A stretch of 64,000 bases of DNA from Celerinatantimonas yamalensis (GCF_046054155.1 NZ_JBEQCT010000002.1:496001-560000), one strand, 5' to 3'; shown: positions 1 to 8,079, counted from the first letter of the stretch. Numbers and translations are program-made. Notes: generated by a model not told the origin, from the letters alone.

Positions 1-429
1 GGGATAACTCAACGGCGGGTTGTCCGTTAATTTATCACCTTTATGATAGCTGATCCCAGCTTCGGTGGTATTGGAGAACAACATCTGAATGTCGCTGTTA
101 TGGGCCAATGCCAATACGTCATCAAACTGTTGATAACAATTCAGTTCACGGTTAACGCTGCGAATTAGACGCGGCTGACGCACCGCGGTGCCTTGTTCAT
201 TCAAACCTCGGATCAAGGTGGTGTATAGGCCATCTTGCGTACTTAAGCTCGGTGGAAAATCAGTGTCAATTGGACGAACAATAACCACACCCGCATTGAG
301 TGACGTTAGTTCATTTAACTTATCTATTTGCCAGTCAACAAAAGCGCGAAGAAAGTTCCCCTCACCAAATTGTATGATCTTATCGGGATAGCTTGCACCG
401 GGAAAATCTTGACGATTCAATTGTTTCAT
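1..429 (-). CDS. uxaB: Tagaturonate reductase (altronate oxidoreductase), C-terminus cut by window edge
   Basis: Only the first 143 codons lie in the window; the gene runs off the left edge in frame. The start is ATG at 429, with AAAGG upstream. The N-terminus (MKQLNRQDFPGASYPDKIIQ, then GEGNFLRAFVDWQ) matches E. coli UxaB almost residue for residue, including the FGEGNFLRAF dinucleotide-binding start of the polyol/mannitol dehydrogenase fold. UxaB uses NADH to reduce tagaturonate to altronate in the cytoplasm, the step after UxaC in galacturonate breakdown. It follows uxaC by 38 bp on the same strand, so the two are probably cotranscribed. The altronate dehydratase gene uxaA is not visible and may lie beyond the edge. 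Confidence 0.96.
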   Translation of the reverse strand, partial: MKQLNRQDFPGASYPDKIIQFGEGNFLRAFVDWQIDKLNELTSLNAGVVIVRPIDTDFPPSLSTQDGLYTTLIRGLNEQGTAVRQPRLIRSVNRELNCYQQFDDVLALAHNSDIQMLFSNTTEAGISYHKGDKLTDNPPLSYP

Positions 430-467
430 TTACTTCTACCTTTTAATCCATTGCACCGAAGATGCGA

Positions 468-1880
468 TTAGCCCAATTCAATGCCAAAATAATCACGTGC
501 ATTGTTAAAGCAGATATCCGAGACCATTGAGCCTAACCATTTCAAATCATTAGGTGCTTCACCCGCTTCAACCCAATGGCCAATCATCTGACATAAGATG
601 CGACGGAAATACTCATGACGAGTATAGGAGAGGAAGCTACGACTATCGGTCAACATACCCACAAAACGACTCAGTAAGCCGAGTTGTGCTAGTTGGGTCA
701 TTTGACGTTGCATGCCATCTTTTTGGTCATTAAACCACCAGCCTGAACCAAATTGCATTTTCCCTGGGATACCCCCCCCTTGGAAGTTACCAATCATGGT
801 GCCAAGCACTTCGTTATCACGTGGATTTAAGCAATATAAGATAGTTTTCGGCAGCTCATCGGTTGACGCTTGGGCATCCAGCAGTTTAGACAGATTAACC
901 GCAATTTCGTGATCGTGAATTGAATCAAAACCAGTATCAGGCCCTAATTGAGCCAATTGCAGTGAGTTGTTATTACGCAGTGCACCAATGTGATATTGCT
1001 GAACCCAGCCACGGCGATGATATTCGCGGCCCAAAAATAACAATACGGCAGTTTTAAACGCATCGACCTGTTCAGTGCTGAGAGTTTCACCATTACGCCG
1101 AGCGGTGATCATTTGATCAAGCTGCGCTTCACTGGCTTGGCCAAAAGGTACGGTATCAAGCGCATGATCTGAAACCCGGCAACCTAATTGTGCAAAATAG
1201 TCGAGACGGTTAGATAGCGCTTGCGTTAAATCGCTAAAACGTTCAATTGCCACATCTGCACTTTGTCCTAGTTGCTCTAAATAGCTGGCAAATTCAGGCG
1301 CATCAATTTTAAATGACTTATCGGGGCGGAAACTCGGTAAGATCTTCACATTAAATGAAGAATCTTTGGCAATCAGTGCATGATGCTCCAGCGAATCGGC
1401 TGGATCATCAGTAGTACCAACCATTTTGACATTCATCTGCTCTAAAATACCGCGAGCAGAAAACGCAGGTTTAGTTAGCATTGTATTGCAATCATCCCAA
1501 ATAGATTGGGCGGTTTCAGGGTTAAGCATCCGGTCAGTGATACCGAACGGGCGACGCAATTCTAAATGCGTCCAATGAAAAATGGGATTCCCCACAGTAA
1601 ACGGCACTGTTTTAGCAAACGCTTGAAATTTTTCGTAATCACTAGCATCGCCCGTACAAAGACGCTCTGCAACGCCATTTGAGCGCATCGCACGCCACTT
1701 ATAGTGATCGCCTTTGAGCCAAATGTCATATAAATTTTTAAACTGATAGTTTTGGGCAATTTGTTCTGGAGGAAGGTGACAATGGTAGTCAAAGATCGGC
1801 TGGTCTTTGGCATAATCATGATAAAGATGCCGAGCAAACTCGGTATCGAGTAAAAAATCCTCAGTCAAAAACGCGCTCAT
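468..1880 (-). CDS. uxaC: Uronate (glucuronate/galacturonate) isomerase
   Basis: The protein has 470 residues, the same length as E. coli UxaC, and matches it along its whole length. Examples are FDYHCHLPP near the N-terminus (metal-binding histidines of the amidohydrolase-like fold), ILYCLNPRDNEVLGTMIGNF and LTDSRSFLSYTRHEYFRR. It interconverts glucuronate with fructuronate and galacturonate with tagaturonate in the cytoplasm. The open frame extends 20 codons further upstream, but homology begins at MSAFLTEDF (ATG at 1880), which has GGAG about 9 bases before it. It is the first gene of a uxaC-uxaB unit; a promoter and a candidate ExuR operator lie just upstream. Confidence 0.98.
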   Translation of the reverse strand: MSAFLTEDFLLDTEFARHLYHDYAKDQPIFDYHCHLPPEQIAQNYQFKNLYDIWLKGDHYKWRAMRSNGVAERLCTGDASDYEKFQAFAKTVPFTVGNPIFHWTHLELRRPFGITDRMLNPETAQSIWDDCNTMLTKPAFSARGILEQMNVKMVGTTDDPADSLEHHALIAKDSSFNVKILPSFRPDKSFKIDAPEFASYLEQLGQSADVAIERFSDLTQALSNRLDYFAQLGCRVSDHALDTVPFGQASEAQLDQMITARRNGETLSTEQVDAFKTAVLLFLGREYHRRGWVQQYHIGALRNNNSLQLAQLGPDTGFDSIHDHEIAVNLSKLLDAQASTDELPKTILYCLNPRDNEVLGTMIGNFQGGGIPGKMQFGSGWWFNDQKDGMQRQMTQLAQLGLLSRFVGMLTDSRSFLSYTRHEYFRRILCQMIGHWVEAGEAPNDLKWLGSMVSDICFNNARDYFGIELG

Positions 1881-1945
1881 AGGTCCACTCCCATAAATGT
1901 CGCGATAGTTTCGCTCTAGCAACAACCACTCGCGATCCAAAAAAA

Positions 1946-1959
1946 TGTGTTATACCAAT
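1946..1959 (-). promoter_or_regulatory. Candidate ExuR/UxuR operator in the uxaC leader
   Basis: Matches 11 of 14 positions of the palindrome ATTGGTATACCAAT associated with ExuR/UxuR-type GntR regulators; the ATACCAAT half is perfect. It lies between the predicted uxaC transcription start and the gene. The ExuR gene is in the same window (8142-8930). Confidence 0.5.
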
Positions 1960-1984
1960 TATTCTACTTCTAGGATTAGCTGTC

Positions 1985-2013
1985 TATTTATAATCCAATT
2001 TTTGCTAGATCAA
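1985..2013 (-). promoter_or_regulatory. Sigma-70-type promoter of uxaCB
   Basis: Read on the minus strand: -35 TTGATC (2008-2013), a 17-bp spacer, and -10 TAAATA (1985-1990). Transcription would begin near 1977, about 97 bases before the uxaC start. The operator-like element at 1946-1959 would then fall at about +18 to +31, a plausible repressor roadblock position. Inferred from sequence only. Confidence 0.5.
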
Positions 2014-2118
2014 TCACAGAATATTGACAATTTTTTAATCAAAATCCGGTTTCTTGACCTTAATCACTCTTTTTCTCTGATCACCGCTGGCTAAATATGT
2101 ATGACATCTATTTGGGTA

Positions 2119-2132
2119 AATATTATACCAAT
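2119..2132. promoter_or_regulatory. Candidate ExuR/UxuR operator between exuT and uxaC
   Basis: A second perfect ATACCAAT half-site, 11 of 14 positions matching ATTGGTATACCAAT overall. It is 173 bp from the uxaC-proximal site. It could serve looping repression or be a secondary site. The function is inferred from repetition of the same octamer only around hexuronate genes. Confidence 0.4.
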
Positions 2133-2357
2133 CTGATATCTATTGAACCTACTCACTCCCAGCCTAAATGAGACAAATAAGCTATCCACTAGATAAGTAA
2201 GATCTTATTGCTATGTCTACACATAACGTTGTCGAAAATATAGCGAATCATCTGAGTAGTCAGCGCTGCCTTGCCAAAACCTTAAGGGGTTACGAATGCC
2301 TCGAGGGGGGGTTAATTTAACCTTGCCTCGGACTAGCATCTATCACCTATCTATTCG

Positions 2358-3668
2358 TTAGGCATTCCCTTCTGGAACTAACAGCTCTGTGTCGACAACA
2401 TCAGCTTGTTGCGAAGCACCACAAACCACTGTGTTATTTTTCAATAGACTAAACAATACAATTGCACCGAGGATGTCAAAAACTGACAATATGGCGAATA
2501 GCGGACTAAAGCCAATTACATCACTAAGTGCCCCTACAACCAAAGCAAACATTGTACTGGCTGTCCAAGCCGCCATCCCAGTAAGACCGTTGGCCGTTGC
2601 AACTTCATGAGGCTCAAAAACATCCGCGGATAAAGTGATCAGCGCCCCTGAGAGCGATTGGTGTGCAAAGCCACCGACACATAGCAACGCAATCGCAATA
2701 TAAGGACTACCAAATAAGCCGATTAAGCCTGGGCCAATCATTAAAAAAGCTCCCAATAAAACCACCAGTTTGCGCGAGCTTATTAGGTTGACTCGAAAAA
2801 CTTTTTGAAAGAAGACAGGCATGTAACCACCGAGAATACAGCCCACATCGGCAAACACCATGGGCATCCAAGCAAAGATTGCAATCTGTTTTAAATCAAA
2901 CCCATAGGTTTTCACCATAAACAGGGGGATCCACGCATTAAAGGTTCCCCAAGCTGGCTCCGCTAAAAAACGTGGTAGCGCAATGCCCCAAAATTTCTTC
3001 TGCGAAAGCAATACCCATACTCGCACTTTTTCTTTTTTCAGTGTGTTTGGTTGACCCGCTGAAATATACGCATATTCCTCCTCGCTGAGGTGCTTTTGTT
3101 TGGACGGATGAAAATACACAAACGCCCATAAACCAACCCAGACTAACGTCATCAAACCGACAATCACAAAAGCCAAACGCCAGCTTTGGTACATAATAGC
3201 CCAAACAACAATGGGGGGTGCTAAAACAGCCCCAATCGATGAGCCAACGTTGAAATAGCCGACGGCCACCGAGCGCTCTTTCGATGGAAACCACTCTGTC
3301 GATGCTTTAAGTCCTGATGGAATCATGGCACTTTCTGCAAACCCACCTAACCCACGAGCAGCGGCAAGCCCCACCCAACCCGTAGCAAAAGAAGCCGTGA
3401 TGGCAAAACAACCCCAAAGCATAGCAAAGATGCCATAACCTATTTTGGTGCCTAAGGTATCGACAATAAAACCAGTAATCGGTTGAGCGATCGTATAACA
3501 AGCTGAAAAAGCGGCAATAATATACGAATATTGCTGCGTTGAAATATGCATTTCTGTTTGCAGCGTTGGCGCAGCTGCGGCAATGGTATTTCGAGTCAGA
3601 TAACATAAGATAGTGCCTAATGTAACCAGCCCAATCATGTACCAACGCATACCTCGTATCTTACGCAT
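2358..3668 (-). CDS. exuT: Hexuronate:H+ symporter of the MFS (anion:cation symporter family)
   Basis: The protein has 436 residues and strong full-length similarity to E. coli ExuT. The opening MRKIRGMRWYMIGLVTLGT is nearly identical, followed by YLTRNTIAAAAPTL, the loop GTKIGYG, GYFNVGSSIGAVLAPP, and FWGIALPRFLAEPAWGTFNAWIP. About 12 hydrophobic membrane segments are visible. It imports galacturonate/glucuronate across the inner membrane. The start ATG at 3668 has AGGAG 5 bases upstream. It is transcribed alone, toward uxaC, from a promoter region holding a long inverted repeat of operator-like halves and an FNR-like box. The C-terminal tail after the last helix is hydrophilic and not conserved. 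Confidence 0.96.
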   Translation of the reverse strand: MRKIRGMRWYMIGLVTLGTILCYLTRNTIAAAAPTLQTEMHISTQQYSYIIAAFSACYTIAQPITGFIVDTLGTKIGYGIFAMLWGCFAITASFATGWVGLAAARGLGGFAESAMIPSGLKASTEWFPSKERSVAVGYFNVGSSIGAVLAPPIVVWAIMYQSWRLAFVIVGLMTLVWVGLWAFVYFHPSKQKHLSEEEYAYISAGQPNTLKKEKVRVWVLLSQKKFWGIALPRFLAEPAWGTFNAWIPLFMVKTYGFDLKQIAIFAWMPMVFADVGCILGGYMPVFFQKVFRVNLISSRKLVVLLGAFLMIGPGLIGLFGSPYIAIALLCVGGFAHQSLSGALITLSADVFEPHEVATANGLTGMAAWTASTMFALVVGALSDVIGFSPLFAILSVFDILGAIVLFSLLKNNTVVCGASQQADVVDTELLVPEGNA

Positions 3669-3770
3669 AGAGACTCCTGTAAATTTTATATAGGCTATCT
3701 AACCTTCAGTTCCACAAACAAAAACTAAAAACATGAAGAGCAAATGAATAGATTGAAGACCAAAATAACC

Positions 3771-3809
3771 AAATTGGTATGACATAAATTAAATCATTTA
3801 TACCAATTT
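3771..3809. promoter_or_regulatory. Double operator upstream of exuT: long inverted repeat of ExuR-type half-sites
   Basis: AAATTGGTAT (3771-3780) and its exact reverse complement ATACCAATTT (3800-3809) are separated by 19 bp. Each arm can also be read as one half of a degenerate ATTGGTATACCAAT site (3773-3786 and 3794-3807) with centres 21 bp apart, two helical turns. It sits about 100-140 bp upstream of the exuT start, a suitable place for repressor or activator binding. Confidence 0.5.
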
Positions 3810-3852
3810 GATTTATTAGGTTGATTTTCGTCTTTTTTGGCGTTGGTTTTGT

Positions 3853-3866
3853 TTGATCGAAATCAA
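3853..3866. promoter_or_regulatory. FNR (or FNR/CRP-family) binding site upstream of exuT
   Basis: TTGATCGAAATCAA matches the FNR consensus TTGATNNNNATCAA at all ten defined positions. It is centred about 190 bp upstream of the exuT start. The role is inferred; no promoter at a canonical -41.5 distance could be fixed. Confidence 0.5.
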
Positions 3867-4009
3867 TTTGACAAATTTAAACTGGCCACAAATTGTAATT
3901 TATGTGACTTACAACTCACTTTTGTCGGTATATATATCTCTATTTGTGATATGCATTTAAATATTTTTTATTGTACGACATAATTTGAAGTGTTCGATCA
4001 AGAACTGTA

Positions 4010-4023
4010 ATTGGTATAATATG
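4010..4023. promoter_or_regulatory. Candidate ExuR/UxuR operator in the exuT-dctP gap
   Basis: ATTGGTATA is perfect at the first nine positions of the 14-base palindrome; 10 of 14 match overall. It lies 342 bp upstream of exuT and over 1.1 kb from dctP, so it may be an auxiliary site or a relic of a lost promoter. Confidence 0.35.
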
Positions 4024-5002
4024 TTCACTTTATATATACATAAAATACATCATTACTGCTGATTAAATTTCACATCAAGAACACTTATCATACGTAGATA
4101 CCCCGTATAAAATGCGTAATGATACTGTTCAAAAAATAATCGACATGTAGCCACGTAATATGAGCTAGCATAATTTATAGCAGTGTGCTTTATATTGGGT
4201 GTAAATAGTGATGAAGGGCTTTAAATAGATGAACGACAACGAAGAAACTTAAATGAAGCATATCTGAGTATTTGAGGCCAAATAGATAGGATCCCAGGGT
4301 ATTTAATTTGACCTAATGATGTATAAGCGAGAGCAATGGTTTAAACACTTTCCTATCGCAAAAATTCTGCCGCGCGAGACCTGATTAAGTGCATTATTAG
4401 TACAATTGAAAGCTACCTCAACGTCTTAAAAATAATTCACCATTTCAATAAGATTGTTTTTCACAACCACAGACCAAACACCATAGCTTATCACCGCGGT
4501 CAACAGTACTGCATTGATGACATAACCTAACTAGATAAAATATCAAAACTATTCATCACGCCGCACCAGCACTCAATCCGCGTCAATTTTGATGAGATAA
4601 AATCCAGTGCTTAGGCACAATACCTTTGTACTCATAGTCATTGCAAGCCTTAAAGGTGGGCGTCGATATCTATCAAGTAAAGGAGCGATGAACAAGAAAA
4701 GTCATTAAAAGAAGGATAGTTAACAACTAAATAAATCCAAAAACTCTGGTATTGATGTGCCATTTATACCGCATTGTTATAGCATAATAATTAACATATC
4801 GTTTCTTTGTAACAATAGAGCTAGATCATGGACAAATGAAAAACTATCCTATACCGACTTTATTACACATCATATAACGAACGAATGATGAAATAACAAA
4901 CACCACCTTTGCAATAGAAATACGTAGTCTGACTGGGTTAATTATTCGTTATTTCTTTTTAAATCATCAATAACTATTAGTTTGCGAAAGCCATTACAAC
5001 AA

Positions 5003-5024
5003 AAATGTGATCTACCTCTATTTT
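5003..5024 (+). promoter_or_regulatory. CRP-like site upstream of dctPQM
   Basis: AAATGTGATCTA is perfect for the left half of the 22-bp CRP consensus, and 17 of 22 positions match overall. It lies about 200 bp upstream of the chosen dctP start. It suggests glucose-type catabolite control of the TRAP transporter. Inference from pattern only. Confidence 0.45.
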
Positions 5025-5089
5025 TAATAAAAAACAGGTGGGTTATTCACCAGAAGCCACAGAAACTGTGATGGTTCTCAACTTCAAAA

Positions 5090-5103
5090 TGTATCATACC
5101 AAT
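5090..5103 (+). promoter_or_regulatory. Candidate ExuR/UxuR operator at the dctP promoter
   Basis: A perfect ATACCAAT half-site (9 of 14 overall) lies directly before a possible -10 TATAGT at 5104-5109. Repressor bound here would cover the promoter. No good -35 is present, which would fit an activator-dependent promoter such as one using the CRP-like site upstream. Confidence 0.4.
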
Positions 5104-5206
5104 TATAGTCTACCCCGATAATCTATAGGACAGGACGTTCCCATTCTATATGGCATTGTCTCTAGAACCTATCTCTAAACCATACAAATCATGGGGTACT
5201 AGTTTT

Positions 5207-6187
5207 ATGAAATGGAAAATGAAAGCCTTATCACTGAGTGTGTTAATAGCCGCACCACTGACCTTTACCAGCCTGTCTGCGCAAGCAGTCACACTCAAGC
5301 TGGCTCACAACTTACAAAATGATCATGTTGTTGCCGTCACTCTGCGTCATATGGCCAAAGAAGTCTCTGAACTGACTAACGGTAAAGTCAAAATTCGCAT
5401 CTACCCAGATGGTCAGATGGGTGGCCCTCGCCAAACATTGGAAATGCTCCAACAGGGCGCGTTAGATATGACCAAAATCAGCGGAAGTGAGCTCGAGCCA
5501 TTTGAACCCGCTTTCTCTATCTTTAGTTTGCCCTATTTGTTCCGTGACCAAGAGCACTTTAATAAAGTTATCTACGGACCGATTGGCCATGAGCTAGAAA
5601 TGCTACCGAAAAAAAATGGTTTTACTCTGATTGCGGCATATGAAGCTGGAACTCGCAGTTTCTACGCAAAAAAACCAATTCGTACCCCAGCTGATGTAAA
5701 AGGGTTAAAAATACGCGTTATTTCAACGCCGACTACGAATAAAATGATCGAATTATTAGGCGGTGCACCAGCACCAATCCAGTTTGGTGAAGTCTACACA
5801 GCGCTACAACAAGGCGTCGTCGATGCCGCTGAAAATAACATTCCATCTTATGTACAAACCCGCCATGTTGAAATTGCCAAGTACTATTCAGAAGACGAAC
5901 ATACAGCCGTGCCTGACTTTTTGGCAATTGCCAATGTGGCGTGGAAGAAGCTGACACCGGATCAACAAAAAATATTGCGTAAGGCTGCTCGCGATTCAGA
6001 ACAATATGAAGCCAAACTTTGGGATGCTCAAGTTAAAAAATCAAGAGCTGAAGCAATCAAGTTAGGTGCCACATTTGTCAAAGTCGATAAAGCCGCTTTT
6101 CGCGCCGCAATGAAACCACTATGGGATAGTTTCCGTAAAGATCCTGTAAAAGATAAATGGCTAAAACAAATCGAAGCTGTGAAGTAA
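5207..6187 (+). CDS. TRAP transporter periplasmic solute-binding protein (DctP family), probably hexuronate-specific
   Basis: The protein has 326 residues. An N-terminal signal peptide (MKWKMKALSLSVLIAAPLTF) ends at a likely cleavage site after SAQA. The mature part begins VTLKLAHN, typical of DctP proteins. Family marks include the conserved arginine in the GLKIRV segment and FGEVYTALQQGVVDAAEN. It would bind a carboxylate-bearing sugar in the periplasm and hand it to DctQM. The open frame extends 19 codons upstream to 5150, but a signal peptide is produced cleanly from ATG 5207. Substrate assignment rests on context: dctQM follow, exuR is downstream and ExuR-type sites lie upstream. Confidence 0.93.
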   Translation: MKWKMKALSLSVLIAAPLTFTSLSAQAVTLKLAHNLQNDHVVAVTLRHMAKEVSELTNGKVKIRIYPDGQMGGPRQTLEMLQQGALDMTKISGSELEPFEPAFSIFSLPYLFRDQEHFNKVIYGPIGHELEMLPKKNGFTLIAAYEAGTRSFYAKKPIRTPADVKGLKIRVISTPTTNKMIELLGGAPAPIQFGEVYTALQQGVVDAAENNIPSYVQTRHVEIAKYYSEDEHTAVPDFLAIANVAWKKLTPDQQKILRKAARDSEQYEAKLWDAQVKKSRAEAIKLGATFVKVDKAAFRAAMKPLWDSFRKDPVKDKWLKQIEAVK

Positions 6188-6209
6188 TTTAGCCCCACCA
6201 GAACGATTG

Positions 6210-6230
6210 GCCGGATACCTTGTATCCGGC
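6210..6230 (+). other. Intercistronic hairpin between dctP and dctQ
   Basis: A perfect 9-bp stem GCCGGATAC/GTATCCGGC with loop CTT and no following T-run. It lies in the 60-bp gap after dctP. Such hairpins often stabilise or attenuate transcripts so that the binding protein is made in excess over the membrane subunits; that role is inferred. Confidence 0.5.
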
Positions 6231-6247
6231 TTAGCAGGAGTAAAATA

Positions 6248-6766
6248 ATGCGTCTGGAAACCTATAAAAAACCCGTTGATCTCGCAGTCGGCACGATCTG
6301 TATCGTCGTCATGACATCACTGGTAATCTGCGTTGTCTGGCAGGTCTTTAGCCGTTGGGTATTAAACGCCCCAAGTACTTATACTGATGAACTTGCACGT
6401 TTTAGTATGATTTGGGTCGGCTTACTTGGCGCAGCCTATACCGTCGGTGCACAGCGACATCTATCGATCGATTTAGCTGTGGCCCATTTAACTGGCAGAA
6501 AAAAACGTATCTGTACTATTTATACCAACTGCGGTGTACTGGCATTTGCCAGTAGTGCCATGGTCTGGGGCGGATGGCATTTAGCCAGTCGAGTTCTTTT
6601 AAGTGGTCAAGTCTCACCGGCAATGCAGATTCCGATGGCTTATGTATATACTGTGCTTCCACTTTCTGGAATGATCATGAGTTATTACAACTTATTATTC
6701 ATCGTTGAAGCCATCGTTAACTTCGACAAACCTGACGAAATAGAAGTCATCGAGGAGCAAGAATAA
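6248..6766 (+). CDS. TRAP transporter small membrane subunit (DctQ family)
   Basis: The protein has 172 residues and four hydrophobic segments (about residues 13-35, 50-70, 90-110 and 130-152). It carries the family pattern RWVLNAPSTYTDELARFSMIW after the first helix and the QRHLSIDL loop. It pairs with the large subunit in the inner membrane to form the Na+-coupled permease. It has a good AGGAG 8 bases before the start. Its stop codon TAA shares its last A with the ATG of the next gene, so translation is coupled. Confidence 0.93.
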   Translation: MRLETYKKPVDLAVGTICIVVMTSLVICVVWQVFSRWVLNAPSTYTDELARFSMIWVGLLGAAYTVGAQRHLSIDLAVAHLTGRKKRICTIYTNCGVLAFASSAMVWGGWHLASRVLLSGQVSPAMQIPMAYVYTVLPLSGMIMSYYNLLFIVEAIVNFDKPDEIEVIEEQE

Positions 6767-8073
6767 TGAATATGGAGTGGATCACAGCGCTGATTATGTT
6801 CGGCAGCTTCTTTATCTTAGTATTTTCTGGTGTACCCATCTCATTCTCGATCGGTATTTCGTCACTACTTTCATGTTTTACGTTGCTTCCCCCACAAGTT
6901 GCATTAGCAATTTTGGGACAAAAAGTCGCGACTGGTTTGGACAGTTTTTCATTACTCGCTATTCCCTTTTTCATTCTCGCGGGAACGTTGATGAACAATG
7001 GAGGAATTGCTCAGCGATTGATCAACTTCTCTCAAGTCTTGGTTGGCCGTATGCCTGGCTCGATGGGCCATGTGAATGTAATGGCTAATATGATGTTTGG
7101 TTCGATCTCTGGCTCAGCGGTTGCCGCTTGCGCAGCAGTAGGTGGTACCATGGCACCCATGCAGAAAAAAGCAGGTTATCCACCAGAATATTCTGCAGCC
7201 ATCAACGTGACCTCCTGCATTACAGGTCTTTTGATTCCCCCCTCTAACGTGTTAATCGTCTATGCCTTAACTGCCGGTGGGTTATCCGTTGCAGCACTCT
7301 TTATGGCGGGTTATATCCCAGGGATTTTAATGGGACTTTCGGTGATGATCGTCGGAGCAGTCATTGCTAAACGCCGGGGTTACCCTATTGCACCTCGTCC
7401 AACTTTTAAACAGTTCATATTCGCATTCTTAGATGCTGTACCCAGCATGCTGTTAGTGGTTATTGTGATGGGAGGGATCTTAGCAGGGGTCTGTACAGCG
7501 ACTGAAGCATCTGCTGTTGCCGTGGTTTATACCTTTATTTTATCGGTGTTTGTCTATCGCCAAATCAAGCCATCGCAGCTACCCCGTATTGTGCTGGAAT
7601 CAGTGGTTATGACCTCCATTGTGTTGATGTTAATTGGTGTTTCTGTTGGGATGTCTTGGGTGATGACCGATGCCAATATTCCAAATTCAATCGCAGAAGG
7701 TTTGTTGTCCGTCTCAAACAACCCAATCATTATCTTGCTGATGATCAACATTATTCTGCTCGTAGTAGGCGTCTTTATGGATATGACACCTGCGGTATTG
7801 ATCTTTACACCAATCTTTTTACCCATTGCCACTCGTATTGGCATGGACCCAATCCACTTTGGTATTATGATGGTCGTTAACTTGTGTATCGGACTGTGTA
7901 CACCGCCAGTAGGTAGTGCATTGTTCGTTGGGTGTTCAGTCGCTAATCTGAAGATTCAGAATTTGATCCGCCCAATGTTGCCATTCTTCGCAGCATTAGT
8001 CGTATCGTTATTGCTGATTACTTATATCCCACAATTGAGTCTGTTTTTACCCAGACTATTTGGGTTATATTAG
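6766..8073 (+). CDS. TRAP transporter large permease subunit (DctM family)
   Basis: The protein has 435 residues, mostly hydrophobic with about 12 membrane segments. Family motifs are visible: FSLLAIPFFILAGTLMNNGG, GSMGHVNVMANMMFGSISGS, GLLIPPSN, CTATEASAVAVVY and CIGLCTPPVG. It is the ion-coupled channel subunit that accepts substrate from the periplasmic protein. It starts within the dctQ stop codon and is followed at once by a strong terminator, so dctPQM form one transcription unit. The TRAP family takes up carboxylates including hexuronates; the precise substrate is inferred from the neighbours. Confidence 0.95.
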   Translation: MNMEWITALIMFGSFFILVFSGVPISFSIGISSLLSCFTLLPPQVALAILGQKVATGLDSFSLLAIPFFILAGTLMNNGGIAQRLINFSQVLVGRMPGSMGHVNVMANMMFGSISGSAVAACAAVGGTMAPMQKKAGYPPEYSAAINVTSCITGLLIPPSNVLIVYALTAGGLSVAALFMAGYIPGILMGLSVMIVGAVIAKRRGYPIAPRPTFKQFIFAFLDAVPSMLLVVIVMGGILAGVCTATEASAVAVVYTFILSVFVYRQIKPSQLPRIVLESVVMTSIVLMLIGVSVGMSWVMTDANIPNSIAEGLLSVSNNPIIILLMINIILLVVGVFMDMTPAVLIFTPIFLPIATRIGMDPIHFGIMMVVNLCIGLCTPPVGSALFVGCSVANLKIQNLIRPMLPFFAALVVSLLLITYIPQLSLFLPRLFGLY

Positions 8074-8079
8074 CGCACC

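Larger units (their letters stand above)
1881..2357. other. Intergenic regulatory region between exuT and uxaC
   Basis: This is 477 bp with no credible gene. It holds the uxaC promoter (1985-2013) and two ATACCAAT operator-like elements (1946-1959, 2119-2132). There is also a weaker FNR-like sequence TTGACCTTAATCAC at 2053-2066 and a CRP-like TGCTAGATCAATCACA at 2003-2018 that overlaps the -35. Near exuT there is a run of seven G next to the palindrome GGTTAATTTAACC (about 2300-2325); I see no clear terminator there. Confidence 0.6.
3669..5206. other. 1.5-kb AT-rich gap between exuT and dctP without an intact gene
   Basis: No open frame of useful length is present in any frame. The two ends are regulatory: operator-like elements at 3771-3809, 4010-4023 and 5090-5103, an FNR-like box at 3853-3866 and a CRP-like site at 5003-5024. 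The middle (about 4100-4950) holds only short open fragments. One on the minus strand (4426-4530, about 34 codons, no start) reads like the hydrophobic C-terminus of a membrane protein (GYVINAVLLTAVISYG, then VWSVVVKNNLIEMVNYF). It may be a decayed gene, but I cannot identify it. Confidence 0.5.

Noticed and set aside
4555..4700. Plus-strand fragment resembling an ISL3-type transposase (VNFDEIKSS and nearby pieces)
   Set aside because: Only a few residues agree, frames are broken, and no terminal inverted repeats or target duplication could be found. Kept only as a remark in the gap finding.
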